Assembly (NCBI GenBank): GCA_963734595.1
Contig: CAVTHV010000017.1
Location: forward strand, 62,001-126,000
Reading direction: 5' to 3'
From: CAKKQX01 sp963734595
GTDB taxonomy: Bacteria; Pseudomonadota; Gammaproteobacteria; Burkholderiales; SG8-41
DNA: 64,000 nucleotides
The first letter of the stretch is position 1. Each line of letters begins with the position of its first letter. The notes below the pieces were generated by a model. The model made no database searches. It worked only from the letters and a program-made list of their open reading frames with translations, and was not told where the DNA came from. A program made the position numbers and the translations under genes. Shown piece by piece: positions 8,822 through 18,857 of the stretch.

Positions 8822-9805
8822 ATGAAGTATCGCCGGCTGGGCCGCAACGGCCCGCAGGTTTCCGCGGTCGGCATGGGGCGGGGCAGCAAGCCGATCAAAT
8901 TCGGCGATCCGCTGGAGGCGGATTTCAATGCGACGATCCGGCGCGCGCTCGAACTCGGCATCAATTTTTTCGACAGTTCCGATGCCTACTGGGGCAGCCG
9001 CCACGAGGTGCTGCTCGGCCGCGCCCTCAAAGAGCACCGCAACCAGGTGCTGATCGCAAGCAAATTCGGCAACATCGATCTGCCCGACGGCAGGAAGGGG
9101 ACCAACGGCCGCCCGGATTACGTGTTCGGGTGCTGCGAAGCGAGCCTCAGGCGTCTCGGCGTCGACGTGATCGATTTGTATTATCTGCATCGCGTCGATC
9201 CCGGCGTGCCGATCGAGGAGACGATCGGCGCGATGGCGCAGTTGATTTCGCAGGGGAAAGTCCGCTTCCTGGGAATCTGCGAAGCCGGCGCGCGCACGCT
9301 CAAGCGCGCGCATCGCGAACATCCGATCACGGTGCTGCAGACCGAATATTCGCTGTGGTCCCGCGACGTCGAACGCGGCATTCTGCCGGCCTGCCGCGAA
9401 CTCGGCGTCGGCTATGTCGCCTACGCGCCGCTCGGCCGCGGCCTGCTCACCGGCGCGATCAAGACTGTCGACGATCTGCCGCCGGACGACAGGCGGCGGC
9501 GGCACCCGCGTTTTCTCCCGGAGAATCTCGCGCGCAACGTCGGCCTGGTGCAACAGCTCGAGGCGATTGCTGCGCGCCACCACATGTCGCCGGCGCAGGT
9601 GGCGCTGGCCTGGATCCTCGCCCAGGGGGAGGACATCGTGCCGATCCCCGGCACCAATCATGTGAACAATCTCGAGCAGAACGTCGCGGCGGTCGAATTG
9701 CGGTTGACCACAGGGGAACTAGAAGACCTAAGCCGGATTTTTGCCATCGGCGCCGGTGCGGGAGAGCGTTATCCCGAAAATGTACTGAAGGGGGTCGGGC
9801 TCTAA
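8822..9805 (+). CDS. Aldo/keto reductase
   Basis: NADPH-dependent oxidoreductase with a TIM-barrel fold, 327 residues. The catalytic tetrad is visible: Asp in FFDSSDAYWG, the Tyr in the same motif, Lys in IASKFG and His in YYLHRVD. The C-terminal cofactor motif VPIPGTNHVNNLEQN is also present. No signal peptide, so cytoplasmic, unlike the exported AKR at 42.5 kb. It follows permease 2 by one base, suggesting that it acts on the imported compound or its product. Substrate unknown. Confidence 0.92.
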   Translation: MKYRRLGRNGPQVSAVGMGRGSKPIKFGDPLEADFNATIRRALELGINFFDSSDAYWGSRHEVLLGRALKEHRNQVLIASKFGNIDLPDGRKGTNGRPDYVFGCCEASLRRLGVDVIDLYYLHRVDPGVPIEETIGAMAQLISQGKVRFLGICEAGARTLKRAHREHPITVLQTEYSLWSRDVERGILPACRELGVGYVAYAPLGRGLLTGAIKTVDDLPPDDRRRRHPRFLPENLARNVGLVQQLEAIAARHHMSPAQVALAWILAQGEDIVPIPGTNHVNNLEQNVAAVELRLTTGELEDLSRIFAIGAGAGERYPENVLKGVGL

Positions 9806-9862
9806 CTTCAGGGACTAGGGACTAGGGCGGGCGAGGGACTAAGGCGAGGGATGAGGAGGTCA
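9806..9862. repeat. Low-complexity GGGACTAGGGACTAGGG stretch
   Basis: A short non-coding run of GGGACTA repeats between the aldo/keto reductase and the AraC gene. The reverse-complement motif (CCCCTAGTCCCTAGCCCC) recurs at about 45020-45055, before the selenoprotein gene. Confidence 0.5.
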
Positions 9863-9864
9863 GG

Positions 9865-10695
9865 ATGAATGCGCCAGTGATGACGACCGAGCAGAAGGGT
9901 TGTCTTGCGTTCTATTATCATCGTCGTGACCGCGGCGGCGTGAACGAGCATCGGCACCGCAGCCATCAAATCAGCATCACTATCGGAAAATCGGTCGACG
10001 TGCGCTGGTGGACCGCGAATGGCGGCAGGACCCGGCTTACCGCGATCGATGGCAACGTCATCGTCAATCCCGCAGAGGAACCTCATGCGGGCAACTGGGA
10101 TGGGGCCTGGGAGAGCATCGGTTTTTACGTCGATGCCGGCCTGACCGCGGCCGTGGCCGAAGACATCGGCTTGACCAGGGAAGCGGCCGTGCGGACAAGT
10201 TGCGGCGGCAAAGACGCCGCAACCTATGGGCTTGCGCGCACCCTGTTGCAGGAGCTCGATTCAGACCCGTTGTCGTGCCGGCTCTATGCCGAAAGCCTCG
10301 CGAATGTTCTGGCGGTACGCCTGCTGCGCGGCTGCATGCGCGGCGAAGTCACTACGCGCGGAGCGCTGATGCTGTCGGCTGCAGCCATGCGCCGGGTTCA
10401 GACATTCGTGGCGGACAATCTCGAGAATAATCTTTCGGTTTCGGACATCGCCGCCATCGCCCGTCTGAGCCCCTTTCATTTTTCAAGGTGTTTCAAGGCC
10501 CGCACCGGCATGGGACCGTATGAATACGTTACCCGCCAGCGGGTGGAACGCGCCTGCCAGCTGCTTTCCGCTACGGCACTGCCGATCACCGAGATCGCCT
10601 ATCGATCAGGCTTTGCGGGCCAGAGCCATCTCTGCACGCGCTTTCGCCGCATCATGGGCACGAGCCCCGCGCGGTATCGGCAGACACTCAGCTGA
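9865..10695 (+). CDS. AraC/XylS-family transcriptional regulator
   Basis: A 276-residue regulator. The C-terminal 100 residues carry two helix-turn-helix units (LSVSDIAAIARLSPFHFSR, then PITEIAYRSGFAGQSHL) with the family end GTSPARYR. The N-terminal part has a cupin-like ligand segment with histidines (NEHRHRSHQIS) and NPAEEPHAG. The ATG follows GAGGAGG. Position suggests that it controls the importer operon upstream or the lyase gene downstream; no operator could be picked out. Confidence 0.92.
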   Translation: MNAPVMTTEQKGCLAFYYHRRDRGGVNEHRHRSHQISITIGKSVDVRWWTANGGRTRLTAIDGNVIVNPAEEPHAGNWDGAWESIGFYVDAGLTAAVAEDIGLTREAAVRTSCGGKDAATYGLARTLLQELDSDPLSCRLYAESLANVLAVRLLRGCMRGEVTTRGALMLSAAAMRRVQTFVADNLENNLSVSDIAAIARLSPFHFSRCFKARTGMGPYEYVTRQRVERACQLLSATALPITEIAYRSGFAGQSHLCTRFRRIMGTSPARYRQTLS

Positions 10696-10894
10696 CCGCA
10701 GGAATAGACAAATCCGCGCAATTTCCTGATAGCACTGCGCCTCGCGGCGTGCTGAAATAACCGGTGGTCTGGCCGGTGGCCGCGGCATGCAGCCGATGGC
10801 GGCCTGGAAATGTCCTTTTCCCGGCCGTCGCGCCACACCCGACAGTGTTGCCTCTGCCCGGCAATCCGATGGAACACACTGAAAGGAAAGTGCG

Positions 10895-11893
10895 ATGAAC
10901 TATCTCAAAAGCGAGGCCAAGGAGGCCTCCCGCGCCCAGTTCCACGGTATCTGGGCGGCCATCACCACGCCGTTTACGCCGGACGACAGACTGGACGAAG
11001 CGGGTCTGCGGCGCAACATGCGCTACTACACGGACGGCCTTGGCGTCGACGGGATTTTCTGCACGGGAACGATGGGAGAATTCTGGGCGCTTACCAAGGA
11101 AGAAAGAAACCGCGCCGTCGAAATCGTGGTCGAGGAAGCGCGCGGCAAGTGCAAGGTCATCGCCCATACCGGCCATCACTCGCCCAACGAGACCGTGGAC
11201 CTGACCCGCCACGCGCAGGAGGTCGGCGCCGACTTTGCCATCGTCATCAATCCCTACTATCCCTGGGCGAGCGAGGACCGCATCTACGAGTGGTTCGAGC
11301 ACGTCGCCGCGCGCGTGGACATCGGGATCTGGATGTTCGACACGCGGTTTTCGGGGGTGGAGCTGTCGCCGCAGCTGACAGCACGCATCGCCGGGATCGA
11401 GAACATCTGCGGCATCAAGTGCTCGCGCCCGCTCGGGCATTATGCGGAGGTGAAGAAGCTGTGCGGCGACAAAATCGTCATGAGCCACCCCGGCGAGTCG
11501 GAGTGGCTGACGCTGATGCGCGATCATGGCGCGCGGGTGCACATGTCTTCGGCCACGCCGTTTCTGGTCCAGACCCCATCCTGGCTGCCGATGCGGAAGT
11601 ACACCGAACTCGGCCTCGCAGGCCGTTTCGAGGAGGCGGAGGCGGCATCCCGGGAACTCGATCCGTTGCGCAAGGTGCATGATCGCTGGATGCGCGAGCC
11701 CTGGGTCAAGGACAAGATCATTCCGATCCACTACCTCAAGGCATGGAGCGAGTTGCTGGGCATGGCCGGCGGGCACGTCAGGCCGCCGCTGCCCCAGGTC
11801 ACGGAGCAGGAGCGCGCGGCCTTGCGGGCCGAACTCGAGCAGACCGGTTTGCTGGCCCGGGTTGCGGCCGGTCATCGGGCGCGCGCGGCGTGA
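10895..11893 (+). CDS. Dihydrodipicolinate synthase-family lyase/aldolase
   Basis: Class I Schiff-base aldolase fold of the DapA/NanA family, 332 residues. The motif GTMGEFWALT matches the family GTTGE pyruvate-binding loop, and the Schiff-base lysine lies in ICGIKCSRP. At 332 residues it is longer than DapA (about 290), with an extra N-terminal 20 residues and a longer C-terminus, as in catabolic members that act on keto-acids. The ATG follows GAAAGGAAAG. It precedes a Bug receptor gene, so a catabolic role in organic-acid breakdown is likely but inferred. Confidence 0.88.
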   Translation: MNYLKSEAKEASRAQFHGIWAAITTPFTPDDRLDEAGLRRNMRYYTDGLGVDGIFCTGTMGEFWALTKEERNRAVEIVVEEARGKCKVIAHTGHHSPNETVDLTRHAQEVGADFAIVINPYYPWASEDRIYEWFEHVAARVDIGIWMFDTRFSGVELSPQLTARIAGIENICGIKCSRPLGHYAEVKKLCGDKIVMSHPGESEWLTLMRDHGARVHMSSATPFLVQTPSWLPMRKYTELGLAGRFEEAEAASRELDPLRKVHDRWMREPWVKDKIIPIHYLKAWSELLGMAGGHVRPPLPQVTEQERAALRAELEQTGLLARVAAGHRARAA

Positions 11894-11973
11894 TGAGTGA
11901 CGGGGTTGCTGAATCACCTGATCACCTGGTGGAAATTGCGGCAGGGCCGCATGGGCGAAAAATGGAGGGAGCT

Positions 11974-12940
11974 ATGAAGCGACACCTGATTTGGTTATGC
12001 ATCGCGGCCGCAACCTGCCTGACGCAGGGCGCGGGCGCGCAGTCCTACCCGAGCAAGCCGGTACGGTTCATCGTGCCCTGGACCGCCGGCAGCGGAACCG
12101 ATCTCATGGCGCGGGCGCTGTCGCAGAAGCTGACCGAGGCGCTGGGCCAGCAGGTGGTGCTGGACAATCGCGGCGGCGCCGGGGCGATTATCGGCACCGA
12201 GGCCGCCGCCCGGTCGGCACCCGACGGCTACACCATCTATGTCGGGGGCTCGGTGTCGATGGCCACCAGCCCCGCGCTGTACCCGAAGGTTGGCTACGAT
12301 CCGGTCAAGGATTTCGCGCCGGTGTCGCTGGTTTCGAAATTCTACAATGCGCTGTCCGTGCATCCTTCGGTGCCGGCGAAATCGGTGAAGGAACTGATCG
12401 CGCTGGCGAGGGCCCGGCCGGGCGAATTGCTGATGGGTTCGGCGGGCAACGGTTCGACCAGTCACCTGGCGGGAGAGCTCTTCAAGAAACTTGCCAAGGT
12501 CAACATCGTGCATGTGCCCTACAAGAGCGGCGGACAACTGGTCATCGGCCTGCTGAGCGGCGAGACGCATCTGGCATTCTCGCCGGTATCGACGTCGATC
12601 ACGCATGTCAAAGCCGGCAAACTGCGCATGCTCGGCGTCTCCAGTCAAAAGCGGCTTAGCAACTCTGCCCGACATGCCGACCATCGCCGAAACGCTGCCG
12701 GGATACGAGTTCGGCGGCTGGCAGGGCATCCTGGTTCCCGCAGGCACGCCGCAGGCTGTCATCGCCCGGCTGCACGCTGCGATCCTGAAGGCGATCAATA
12801 CCCAGGAGTTCAAGGATTACCTGGCCCGCGAAGGGTCGGTGCTGGTAGGCAGCACCCCCGACGAGTTTGCCGCCTTCATCCGCGCCGAGGTCGTGAAAAA
12901 TGCCGAACTGATCAAAATATCCGGTGCAAAAGCCGGATAA
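11974..12940 (+). CDS. Bug/TctC-family periplasmic binding protein 1 (one frame break)
   Basis: Tripartite-tricarboxylate-type solute receptor. A signal peptide ends near QGAGAQ, followed by the family start SYPSKPVRFIVPW and the loops QKLTEALGQQVVLDNRGGA and PDGYTIYVG. The frame breaks near 12655 at CGGCTTAGCAAC. Removing one base gives QKRLATLPDMPTIAETLPGYEF, the normal family sequence. The ATG at 11974 follows GGAGGGAGC. About 320 residues when repaired. Ligands in this family are usually carboxylates; this one is unknown. No membrane partner lies next to it. Confidence 0.9.
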
Positions 12941-12967
12941 GCATCGACGAAACCAAGGGAGATAAAA

Positions 12968-14024
12968 GTGGCTGACCGCAACGTCGCAGTGGCACTCGAT
13001 CGATTCACCTGGCGCATGCTCTCGCAGTACGTGTCGCCATGGGAGTTCGAGCAGCTCAAGCAGAAAATCCAGACCTGGGACCAGTGGTGCGGGGAGTGGT
13101 GCAAAGCTGCGCGCAATCATGCCGAAATCGGCGACAAGGCCGTCGCGGAGGGACACATCGCTCACGGCCGGGACCGCGTATATCCGCGCCGCGCTCTATT
13201 ACCACTGGGCGAGTTTCCTGTTCGTGCATGACCAGAAGCAGTGGCGCGCCGCGATGGAGGCGATGGACGAATGCTGGCGCAAGGCCGCGCCGCGGGTCGA
13301 CCCGCCGATGGAACTGATGGAAATTCCATTCGAGGGTGTTTCCCTGCCGGGCTATTTCCGCAAGCCGGCCGGTGTCGCCAAGGCGCCGCTCGTCATCCTG
13401 GTGCCGGGCGGGGATTCGACCAAGGAGGAGCTTTACGATTTCGGCGAGCACATCCTCAGGCGCGGCATGGCGGTGTTCGCCTTCGATGGCCCGGGACAGG
13501 GACTGGTCAGCGCCAGGCTCAAGCTGCGCCCCGATTTCGAAGTGCCGATCCGCGCCGTCACCGATCATGTGCTGAAGCGCGGCGACGTGGACGGCAAGCG
13601 GCTCGCGATCGGCGGGATTTCCTATGGCGGATTGTTTGCCTGCCGCGCCGCGGCGTTCGACGACCGCTTCAAGGCGGTGTTTTCGGCGAGCAGCTGGTAT
13701 ACGCCGGCCGGGCGTTTCCCGAGCATGGATCCGCTGTCGCAGACCGGGCTCAGGCAGTACATGGGCGAGGACGCGCAGGGCGTGCAGGACAGCATCACCA
13801 TGGCCGGCGCCGCCGAACGCCTCAAGGTGCCGCTGCTGCAGATCTACGGCGGGCTCGACAAGGCGTCGCCGCCCGAGCATGCCTACCGCGTGGAAAAAGA
13901 AGTGAAAGGGCCGGTGACGACGCTGGTGTTCGACGACGGCGTGCATGTGTGCAACAACCTGCACCACATCGTCCGCCCTTTGATCGCCGACTGGCTGGCG
14001 GACAGACTGCAGGGTAATGAGTGA
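12968..14024 (+). CDS. Alpha/beta hydrolase, dihydropseudooxynicotine-hydrolase/FrsA-like (one frame break)
   Basis: Serine-type alpha/beta hydrolase with an N-terminal helical cap. The nucleophile lies in GGISYGGLFACR, the acid in YGGLDKASPP and the His in DGVHVCNNLHH. The cap-plus-core arrangement resembles C-C-bond hydrolases such as 2,6-dihydropseudooxynicotine hydrolase. A GTG start at 12968 follows AAGGGAG. The frame breaks near 13160 (GGACACATCGCTC), and removing one base restores AEGHSLTAGTAYIRAALYY. About 351 residues. Substrate unknown. Confidence 0.85.
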
Positions 14025-14122
14025 TGAGTAATGAGGATACAGGGATGATGGGATAAAATGAAATGGGCTTCTTTCATTCTCTTGACTCTACTCGTTACTC
14101 TGTCACTCATCACTCGATGACC
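14017..14122. repeat. Imperfect inverted repeat between hydrolase and cyclodeaminase genes
   Basis: GGGTAATGAGTGATGAGTAATGAG at the end of the hydrolase gene is roughly complementary to CTCGTTACTCTGTCACTCATCACTCGATGACCCATTACC downstream. The arms could form a long imperfect stem. It is built from degenerate GAGTGAT units like other low-complexity spacers in this window. Confidence 0.5.
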
Positions 14123-14142
14123 CATTACCTGAAAGAAACGGC

Positions 14143-15144
14143 ATGACAATCATGCTCGGGCAGGATGCCCTCGAAGGCGCGCTTGGCATGCGCGACGCCA
14201 TCGATTTGCTGGAGGAAGTCTCGCGGCATGAAGCGGCCGGAAAGACATTCCTGTCGCCGCGGCTCAACACGGCGTTCGAAGGCGGCTGGATGCGCATGAT
14301 GTTCGCGGCCGACTACGAAGCGGGCTACGCCGCGACCAAGGCGTACCACATGGTGTTCGGCACGGGCGTGCGCTATGTCGTGTCGCTCTATCGGCTGAAG
14401 GACGGCGAGCTGCTCGCGGTGCTCGACGGCAAGCGCATCACCGATCTCAGGACCGGCGCGGCGAGCGGCGTGCTCGCGCGGCGCGTGCCGCTGGAACAAC
14501 CGGTGACCGTCGGGCTGCTCGGCGCGGGCCATCAGTCGCGCATGCAGCTCGAATGCCTGGCATCGGTGTATGCCGTTGAATCTGCTTCTGTTTTCAGTCC
14601 GACCGCGGCGAATCGCGAAACGTTTGCGCGCGAGATGACGGCGAGGCTCGGTTTTCCCGTCACGGCCGCGCGCTCGGCCGAAGAGGCGGTCAGAGGGCGT
14701 GTGGCGGTAGTGGCCGCAACCAGTTCGCGCAGCAGCGAGCCGGTGTTGCGGGCAGCATGGCTCGACCGCTGCCGGCTGTTGTGCGGGGTCGGCAGCACCC
14801 GGCCGGAATCGGTGGAATTGGACGTGCAGTGCTTCCGCGACGCCAGCCTGGTGGTGGTGGATTCGCCGCGCGCCGTCGAAGAAGCCGGTGATTTGCAGCA
14901 GGCAGTGAAAAACGGCGCGCTCGCCGAAGGCAGGCAGGCGACGCTGGCGCAAATCGTCAGCGGCGGCGTTTCCGTGCCGCGCGCGGGCATGATCGTCTTC
15001 AAGTCGGTGGGCTCGGGACTGCAGGACCTCGCGCTTGCCCGGCGCTATTACGAATTGCTCGGGGCTGCCGCAGGAGTGCCCGCCGCGTCCGATCTTGCGA
15101 GCCTGAAGCAGCCGGTGAGCGCGGCGGCGATGGCGAAGCACTGA
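14143..15144 (+). CDS. Ornithine cyclodeaminase/mu-crystallin-family protein
   Basis: A 333-residue NAD(P)-binding protein of the OCD/mu-crystallin family, whose members cyclise ornithine or reduce cyclic imines and keto-acids. The dinucleotide motif GLLGAGHQSRMQLE is clear, and the N-terminal substrate Lys lies in YAATKAYHMVFG. The family motif FKSVGSGLQDLALA is near the C-terminus. It is followed 41 bp later by an M24-fold gene. Whether it is a lyase or an imine/ketone reductase cannot be told from sequence alone. Confidence 0.9.
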   Translation: MTIMLGQDALEGALGMRDAIDLLEEVSRHEAAGKTFLSPRLNTAFEGGWMRMMFAADYEAGYAATKAYHMVFGTGVRYVVSLYRLKDGELLAVLDGKRITDLRTGAASGVLARRVPLEQPVTVGLLGAGHQSRMQLECLASVYAVESASVFSPTAANRETFAREMTARLGFPVTAARSAEEAVRGRVAVVAATSSRSSEPVLRAAWLDRCRLLCGVGSTRPESVELDVQCFRDASLVVVDSPRAVEEAGDLQQAVKNGALAEGRQATLAQIVSGGVSVPRAGMIVFKSVGSGLQDLALARRYYELLGAAAGVPAASDLASLKQPVSAAAMAKH

Positions 15145-15185
15145 GCGCCAATCTCCTTAAAGTATCTATCCGCTAAAGGATTGCC

Positions 15186-16463
15186 ATGGACAACGACTGG
15201 AACAAAGTGCGCCGCGAGCTCGACGTATCGGACCATTTTGAAGCGATCTGCAATTCGCCATGGTACATCGACGCGGTTTACGACAAATTCTCCGACGAGG
15301 AATTTGCGCGGCGCCACGAGGCGGCGCGCAAGCTGATGGCCCGCGACGGGCTGGACGCGCTGATCCTGACCGGCGGCCCCGACATCTACAGCCACGGCAG
15401 CGGCGTGACCTGGGGCTCGGGGCTGTTCGATGAACGCGGCATGTGCCAGTACATGATCCTGCCCATGAAGGGCGAGCCGACGCTCATCTATCCGCATTAC
15501 GGCTGTCACATCGAGGCCGCGCGCAAGCAGGTGTCGGTGCGCGACGTGCGCAGCGGCCAGCACGGCAAGTATGGCAAGGCGGTTGCCGAGCGGCTGATCG
15601 AACTCAACCTGCAGAAAGGCCGCGTCGGCATCACTGCGGCCGACCGCACCGGGCCGGAATACATGGGCGTGCAGGCCTACCTCGACCTGCAGAAACTCAT
15701 GCCGCAGGCCACCTTCGTCTTTTGCCCGAACATGCTGCACGAACTGACTTACCGCAAGAGTCCGGAAGAGATACGTGCAATGGCAAAGGCGGGGCAGATC
15801 GCGATCAAGGCACTGGAAGCAGTCAAGGCAACCGCCAAACCCGGCGTGCGCGAATACCAGCTCGCCGGGGCGGTCGCCAATGCGGTGTTGAGCGCGGGCG
15901 GCCGCTACCACCTGCTGATGATCGGCTCGACCTCGATGCACGATCCGAAAATCATTTTTCCCAATCCCAATCCGTCGGGACGCGTGCTCAAGGAAGGCGA
16001 CATCGTGCTCTCGGAGCTGGCGATGTCGTACATGGGCTACTCGGCGAAGATCGGCCATCCGGTCAGCGTCGGCCGGCCGACGGACAAGTACCAGACTTTT
16101 TTCAAGGACGTGGTGATCGGCGGCTTCAAGGAAATCAGGGCGCAGTTGAAGCCCGGGTCCACGCTCGAAGACGTGCGCAAGACGGGCAGCCAGGCGTTCC
16201 GCAAACGGGGCGCGCAGTCGCGGCCGACCATCATGCACGGGCTCGACCTGATCACTTCCGTGCCGTTCGTCCGGGCCGACCGGGTGCGGGCGGAGCCGTA
16301 CGAGACCACGATGCAGCCGGGCATGACCTACAACATCGAGATCACGCCGGTGGACGCCGAGGGCATTTATGGCATTTTTTACTCGCGGTCGTTCGCAATT
16401 ACCGAGACCGGCGCGCAGGATCTCACGCCGTATCCGGTCGACGAGATTCTTGTCGCGGGGTGA
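15186..16463 (+). CDS. Creatinase/aminopeptidase P-fold (M24-like) protein lacking canonical metal ligands
   Basis: A 425-residue protein with an N-terminal creatinase-like domain and a C-terminal pita-bread domain. Canonical M24 peptidases use Asp, Asp, His, Glu, Glu. Here the first Asp position reads Glu (VLSELAMSY), the second reads Lys (YSAKIGHP), and the last Glu is missing near YSRSFAIT, while the His (IMHGLDL) and one Glu (YNIEITPV) remain. This suggests a metal-independent hydrolase, as creatinase is, rather than a peptidase. The ATG follows AAAGGA. A paralogue-like gene lies at 20.3 kb. Confidence 0.85.
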   Translation: MDNDWNKVRRELDVSDHFEAICNSPWYIDAVYDKFSDEEFARRHEAARKLMARDGLDALILTGGPDIYSHGSGVTWGSGLFDERGMCQYMILPMKGEPTLIYPHYGCHIEAARKQVSVRDVRSGQHGKYGKAVAERLIELNLQKGRVGITAADRTGPEYMGVQAYLDLQKLMPQATFVFCPNMLHELTYRKSPEEIRAMAKAGQIAIKALEAVKATAKPGVREYQLAGAVANAVLSAGGRYHLLMIGSTSMHDPKIIFPNPNPSGRVLKEGDIVLSELAMSYMGYSAKIGHPVSVGRPTDKYQTFFKDVVIGGFKEIRAQLKPGSTLEDVRKTGSQAFRKRGAQSRPTIMHGLDLITSVPFVRADRVRAEPYETTMQPGMTYNIEITPVDAEGIYGIFYSRSFAITETGAQDLTPYPVDEILVAG

Positions 16464-16541
16464 AGAGAAGAGAGGATGAAGGATGCGGATGGGTGACTAG
16501 GATAGGGTATTCGGTCACTCACATTGATCATGGAGGGCGCA

Positions 16542-17526
16542 ATGAAAACCAGGAAATTTCTTTTTCTCGGCGCAGCACTGGTGGTTGCGTGCAGCGCGGC
16601 TGTTGCACAGGCGGCAGATGCGGCCAAAAATTATCCGAGCCGGCCGATCCGCCTCATCATGCCCAACGCGCCGGGCAGCTCGGCCGACACCATAGGACGC
16701 ATCGTCGCCGCCAAGCTCGGCGATGCGCTCGGTCAGCAGATCGTGGTGGACAACCGGGCGGGCGCGGGCGGGGTCCTGGGGCTGGAAATCGGCAAGAATG
16801 CAAATCCGGACGGCTACACGCTGATCACGACCTCGCTTTCCGCGCTGACCGTATCGCCGCACATCCGCAAGAATATGCCGTACGATCCGATCAAGGATTT
16901 CGAATACGTTGCGCTTGTATTCGCGCCAGGGCAATGTACTGGTGGTTAATCCCGGCCTGCCGATCAAAAGCGTGAAAGAGTTGATCGATTACGCGCGGGC
17001 CAAGCAAGGGAAGATCAACATGGCCTCGGCGGGATCGGGCTCGCAGAGCCATCTCAACGGCACGGCCCTGATGATGGCGGCCGGCTTCACTTCGCTGCAC
17101 GTGCCGTACAAGGGCGGCGGCCCCTCGATGGCGGCGGTGGTGGCAGGGGAGTCGCAATGGGCCATTGCACCGGCCGCGGCCATGATGACGCTGGTCCGGG
17201 GCGGGCGGCTGCGCGCTCTCGGGCACAGCCTGCCCCAGCGTACGCCGCTGCTGGGCGACATGCCGGCGATCGCGGAAACGGTGCCGGGTTTCCATTACGT
17301 CGCTTTTTCGGGATTTCTCGCGCCGAAGGGGGTGCCCAAGTCCGTCCTCGAGAAGATACGCGCGACCGTGGCCAAGGTTGTCAGCACCCAGGAAATCCGG
17401 GAACAGTTTGCATTGCAGGGCTCGGAACCGGCGACCGGCACTCCCGAGGAGTTCCGCAAAGCGGTGCAGCAGGAACTCATCGAGACGGGCAAGCTCGTCA
17501 AGGCGATTGGGCTCAAATCCGAATGA
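16542..17526 (+). CDS. Bug/TctC-family periplasmic binding protein 2 (one frame break)
   Basis: The signal peptide ends near AVAQAADA, followed by NYPSRPIRLIMPNAPGSSAD, and then by family motifs LGQQIVVDNRAGAGG and PDGYTLITT. The frame breaks near 16925 (TTCGCGCCAGGGC). Removing one base gives FAQGNVLVVNPGLPIKS, as expected. The ATG at 16542 follows GGAGGGCGC. About 327 residues. It sits just after the M24-fold gene and before a YciI-like gene. Ligand unknown. Confidence 0.9.
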
Positions 17527-17563
17527 CCAGCCGGGTGTAGCGCGCGGCCGGAGCAGGTGACAA

Positions 17564-17866
17564 ATGCTATACGCGATCCTCACCGAGGATGTCCCGGATT
17601 CCTCATCGAAGCGGGCAGCGGCCCGCGCCGCGCATATGAAACGGATGTCGGAGATGCAGGACGCGGGCAGGATCGTCATATCGGGACCCTGTCTCGCGAC
17701 CGACAGCCCCGATTCCCTTTCCGCCGGTTTCTGGGGCAGCGTCATCATCGCGGAATTCGAGTCGCTGGAAGCAGCCAGGGCCTGGGCCGACGCTGATCCG
17801 TATGTTGCCGGAGGCGTGTGGTCCAAGGTCACGGTCAAGCCGTTTCACAAGGGATTTCCGAAGTGA
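17564..17866 (+). CDS. YciI-like protein
   Basis: A 100-residue small protein of the YciI family (ferredoxin-like alpha+beta fold; some members act as dehydrohalogenases or lactone-related enzymes). The conserved His lies in RAAHMKRMSEMQ and the Asp in ADADPYVAGGVW. The protein begins directly with MLYAILTED, typical of the family start. It lies between two Bug receptor genes. Specific role unknown. Confidence 0.88.
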   Translation: MLYAILTEDVPDSSSKRAAARAAHMKRMSEMQDAGRIVISGPCLATDSPDSLSAGFWGSVIIAEFESLEAARAWADADPYVAGGVWSKVTVKPFHKGFPK

Positions 17867-17885
17867 CTCGAACGCTATCGGAGGA

Positions 17886-18857
17886 ATGCCGCGTTCTGCG
17901 GCCCCGGTTTTCGCAATCGAGTTGTGCATTTTGAGTTCTGGTGCAGGATCCGTGACCGATGTGTACCCGTTGAAGCCGGTGCGCTATATCGTGCCGTTCG
18001 GCGACGGGCCTACCGCGACGCAGGCACACTGGCTGGCCCGGCGCCTCGGTCCGGTGCTGGGCCAGCCGGTGGTGGTAGAGACGCATCCGGGCGCGAGTGG
18101 CATGACCGGTACCGCGCTGGTGGCCGCGGCAGCGCCGGACGGTTACACGCTGCTCGCTGCCAATCCTGGCCCGCTCACTGTCGCGCCCAATCTCCGCCGC
18201 AATGTCGCCTACGATTCCCTGCGGGATTTTTCTCCGGTCGTGCTGATGGCGACGGTTGCGAGTGTTGTTGCCGTGCACGCCCGTGTGCCGGCACACGATC
18301 TCAACGAATTCATCGCGCTGGCCCGCGCACAGCCCGGCAGATTGCGTTACGGTTCGCCCGGCGTGGGCACCGTCGGCCATCTCGCGCTCGAACTGTTTCA
18401 GCATCTTGGCGGGATCCGGATGACACACCTGCCGCGGGAAGGCTTGTCCGAGGCGATTCCCGATCTGATCGCGGGTCTGTTCGAGGTGCTGGTCATACCG
18501 GTGCCGGACGCGCGCCCGCTGGCGCAGGACGGCAGGATACGCGCGCTGGCCGTCACCAAACGCGCGCGTTGCGCATCGTGGCCCGAACTGCCAACCGTGG
18601 AGGAAGCGGGTGTGGCCGGCTTCGAATCGTTCAACTGGAACGGGGTGGCGGCGCCCGCGGGGACGCCGCCGCATATCGTGGAGCGCATCAACGCCGGGAT
18701 CAATGGCGTTCTGCAGTCAGCTGAGGGCCGAGAATACTTTGCCGGCAATGGTTACGACATCTCTGGAGGCACGCCCGGGGCATTCGGCGCGTTTCTCCGA
18801 TCCGAATATGAAAAATGGGGCAAGGTGGCGCACCTTGCCGGAATTGCGACGAAGTGA
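17886..18857 (+). CDS. Bug/TctC-family binding protein 3, atypical N-terminus
   Basis: Bug-family receptor core starting at DVYPLKPVRYIVPFGDGPTA, with LGQPVVVETHPGASG and PDGYTLLAANPG. The N-terminus is unusual: the only upstream ATG (17886) gives a short, weak hydrophobic segment (APVFAIELCILSSGAGS) instead of a clear Sec signal, and a GGAGG sits only a few bases before it. Either a frame break hides the true leader or export is poor. About 323 residues from this ATG. Start uncertain; family certain. Confidence 0.85.
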   Translation: MPRSAAPVFAIELCILSSGAGSVTDVYPLKPVRYIVPFGDGPTATQAHWLARRLGPVLGQPVVVETHPGASGMTGTALVAAAAPDGYTLLAANPGPLTVAPNLRRNVAYDSLRDFSPVVLMATVASVVAVHARVPAHDLNEFIALARAQPGRLRYGSPGVGTVGHLALELFQHLGGIRMTHLPREGLSEAIPDLIAGLFEVLVIPVPDARPLAQDGRIRALAVTKRARCASWPELPTVEEAGVAGFESFNWNGVAAPAGTPPHIVERINAGINGVLQSAEGREYFAGNGYDISGGTPGAFGAFLRSEYEKWGKVAHLAGIATK

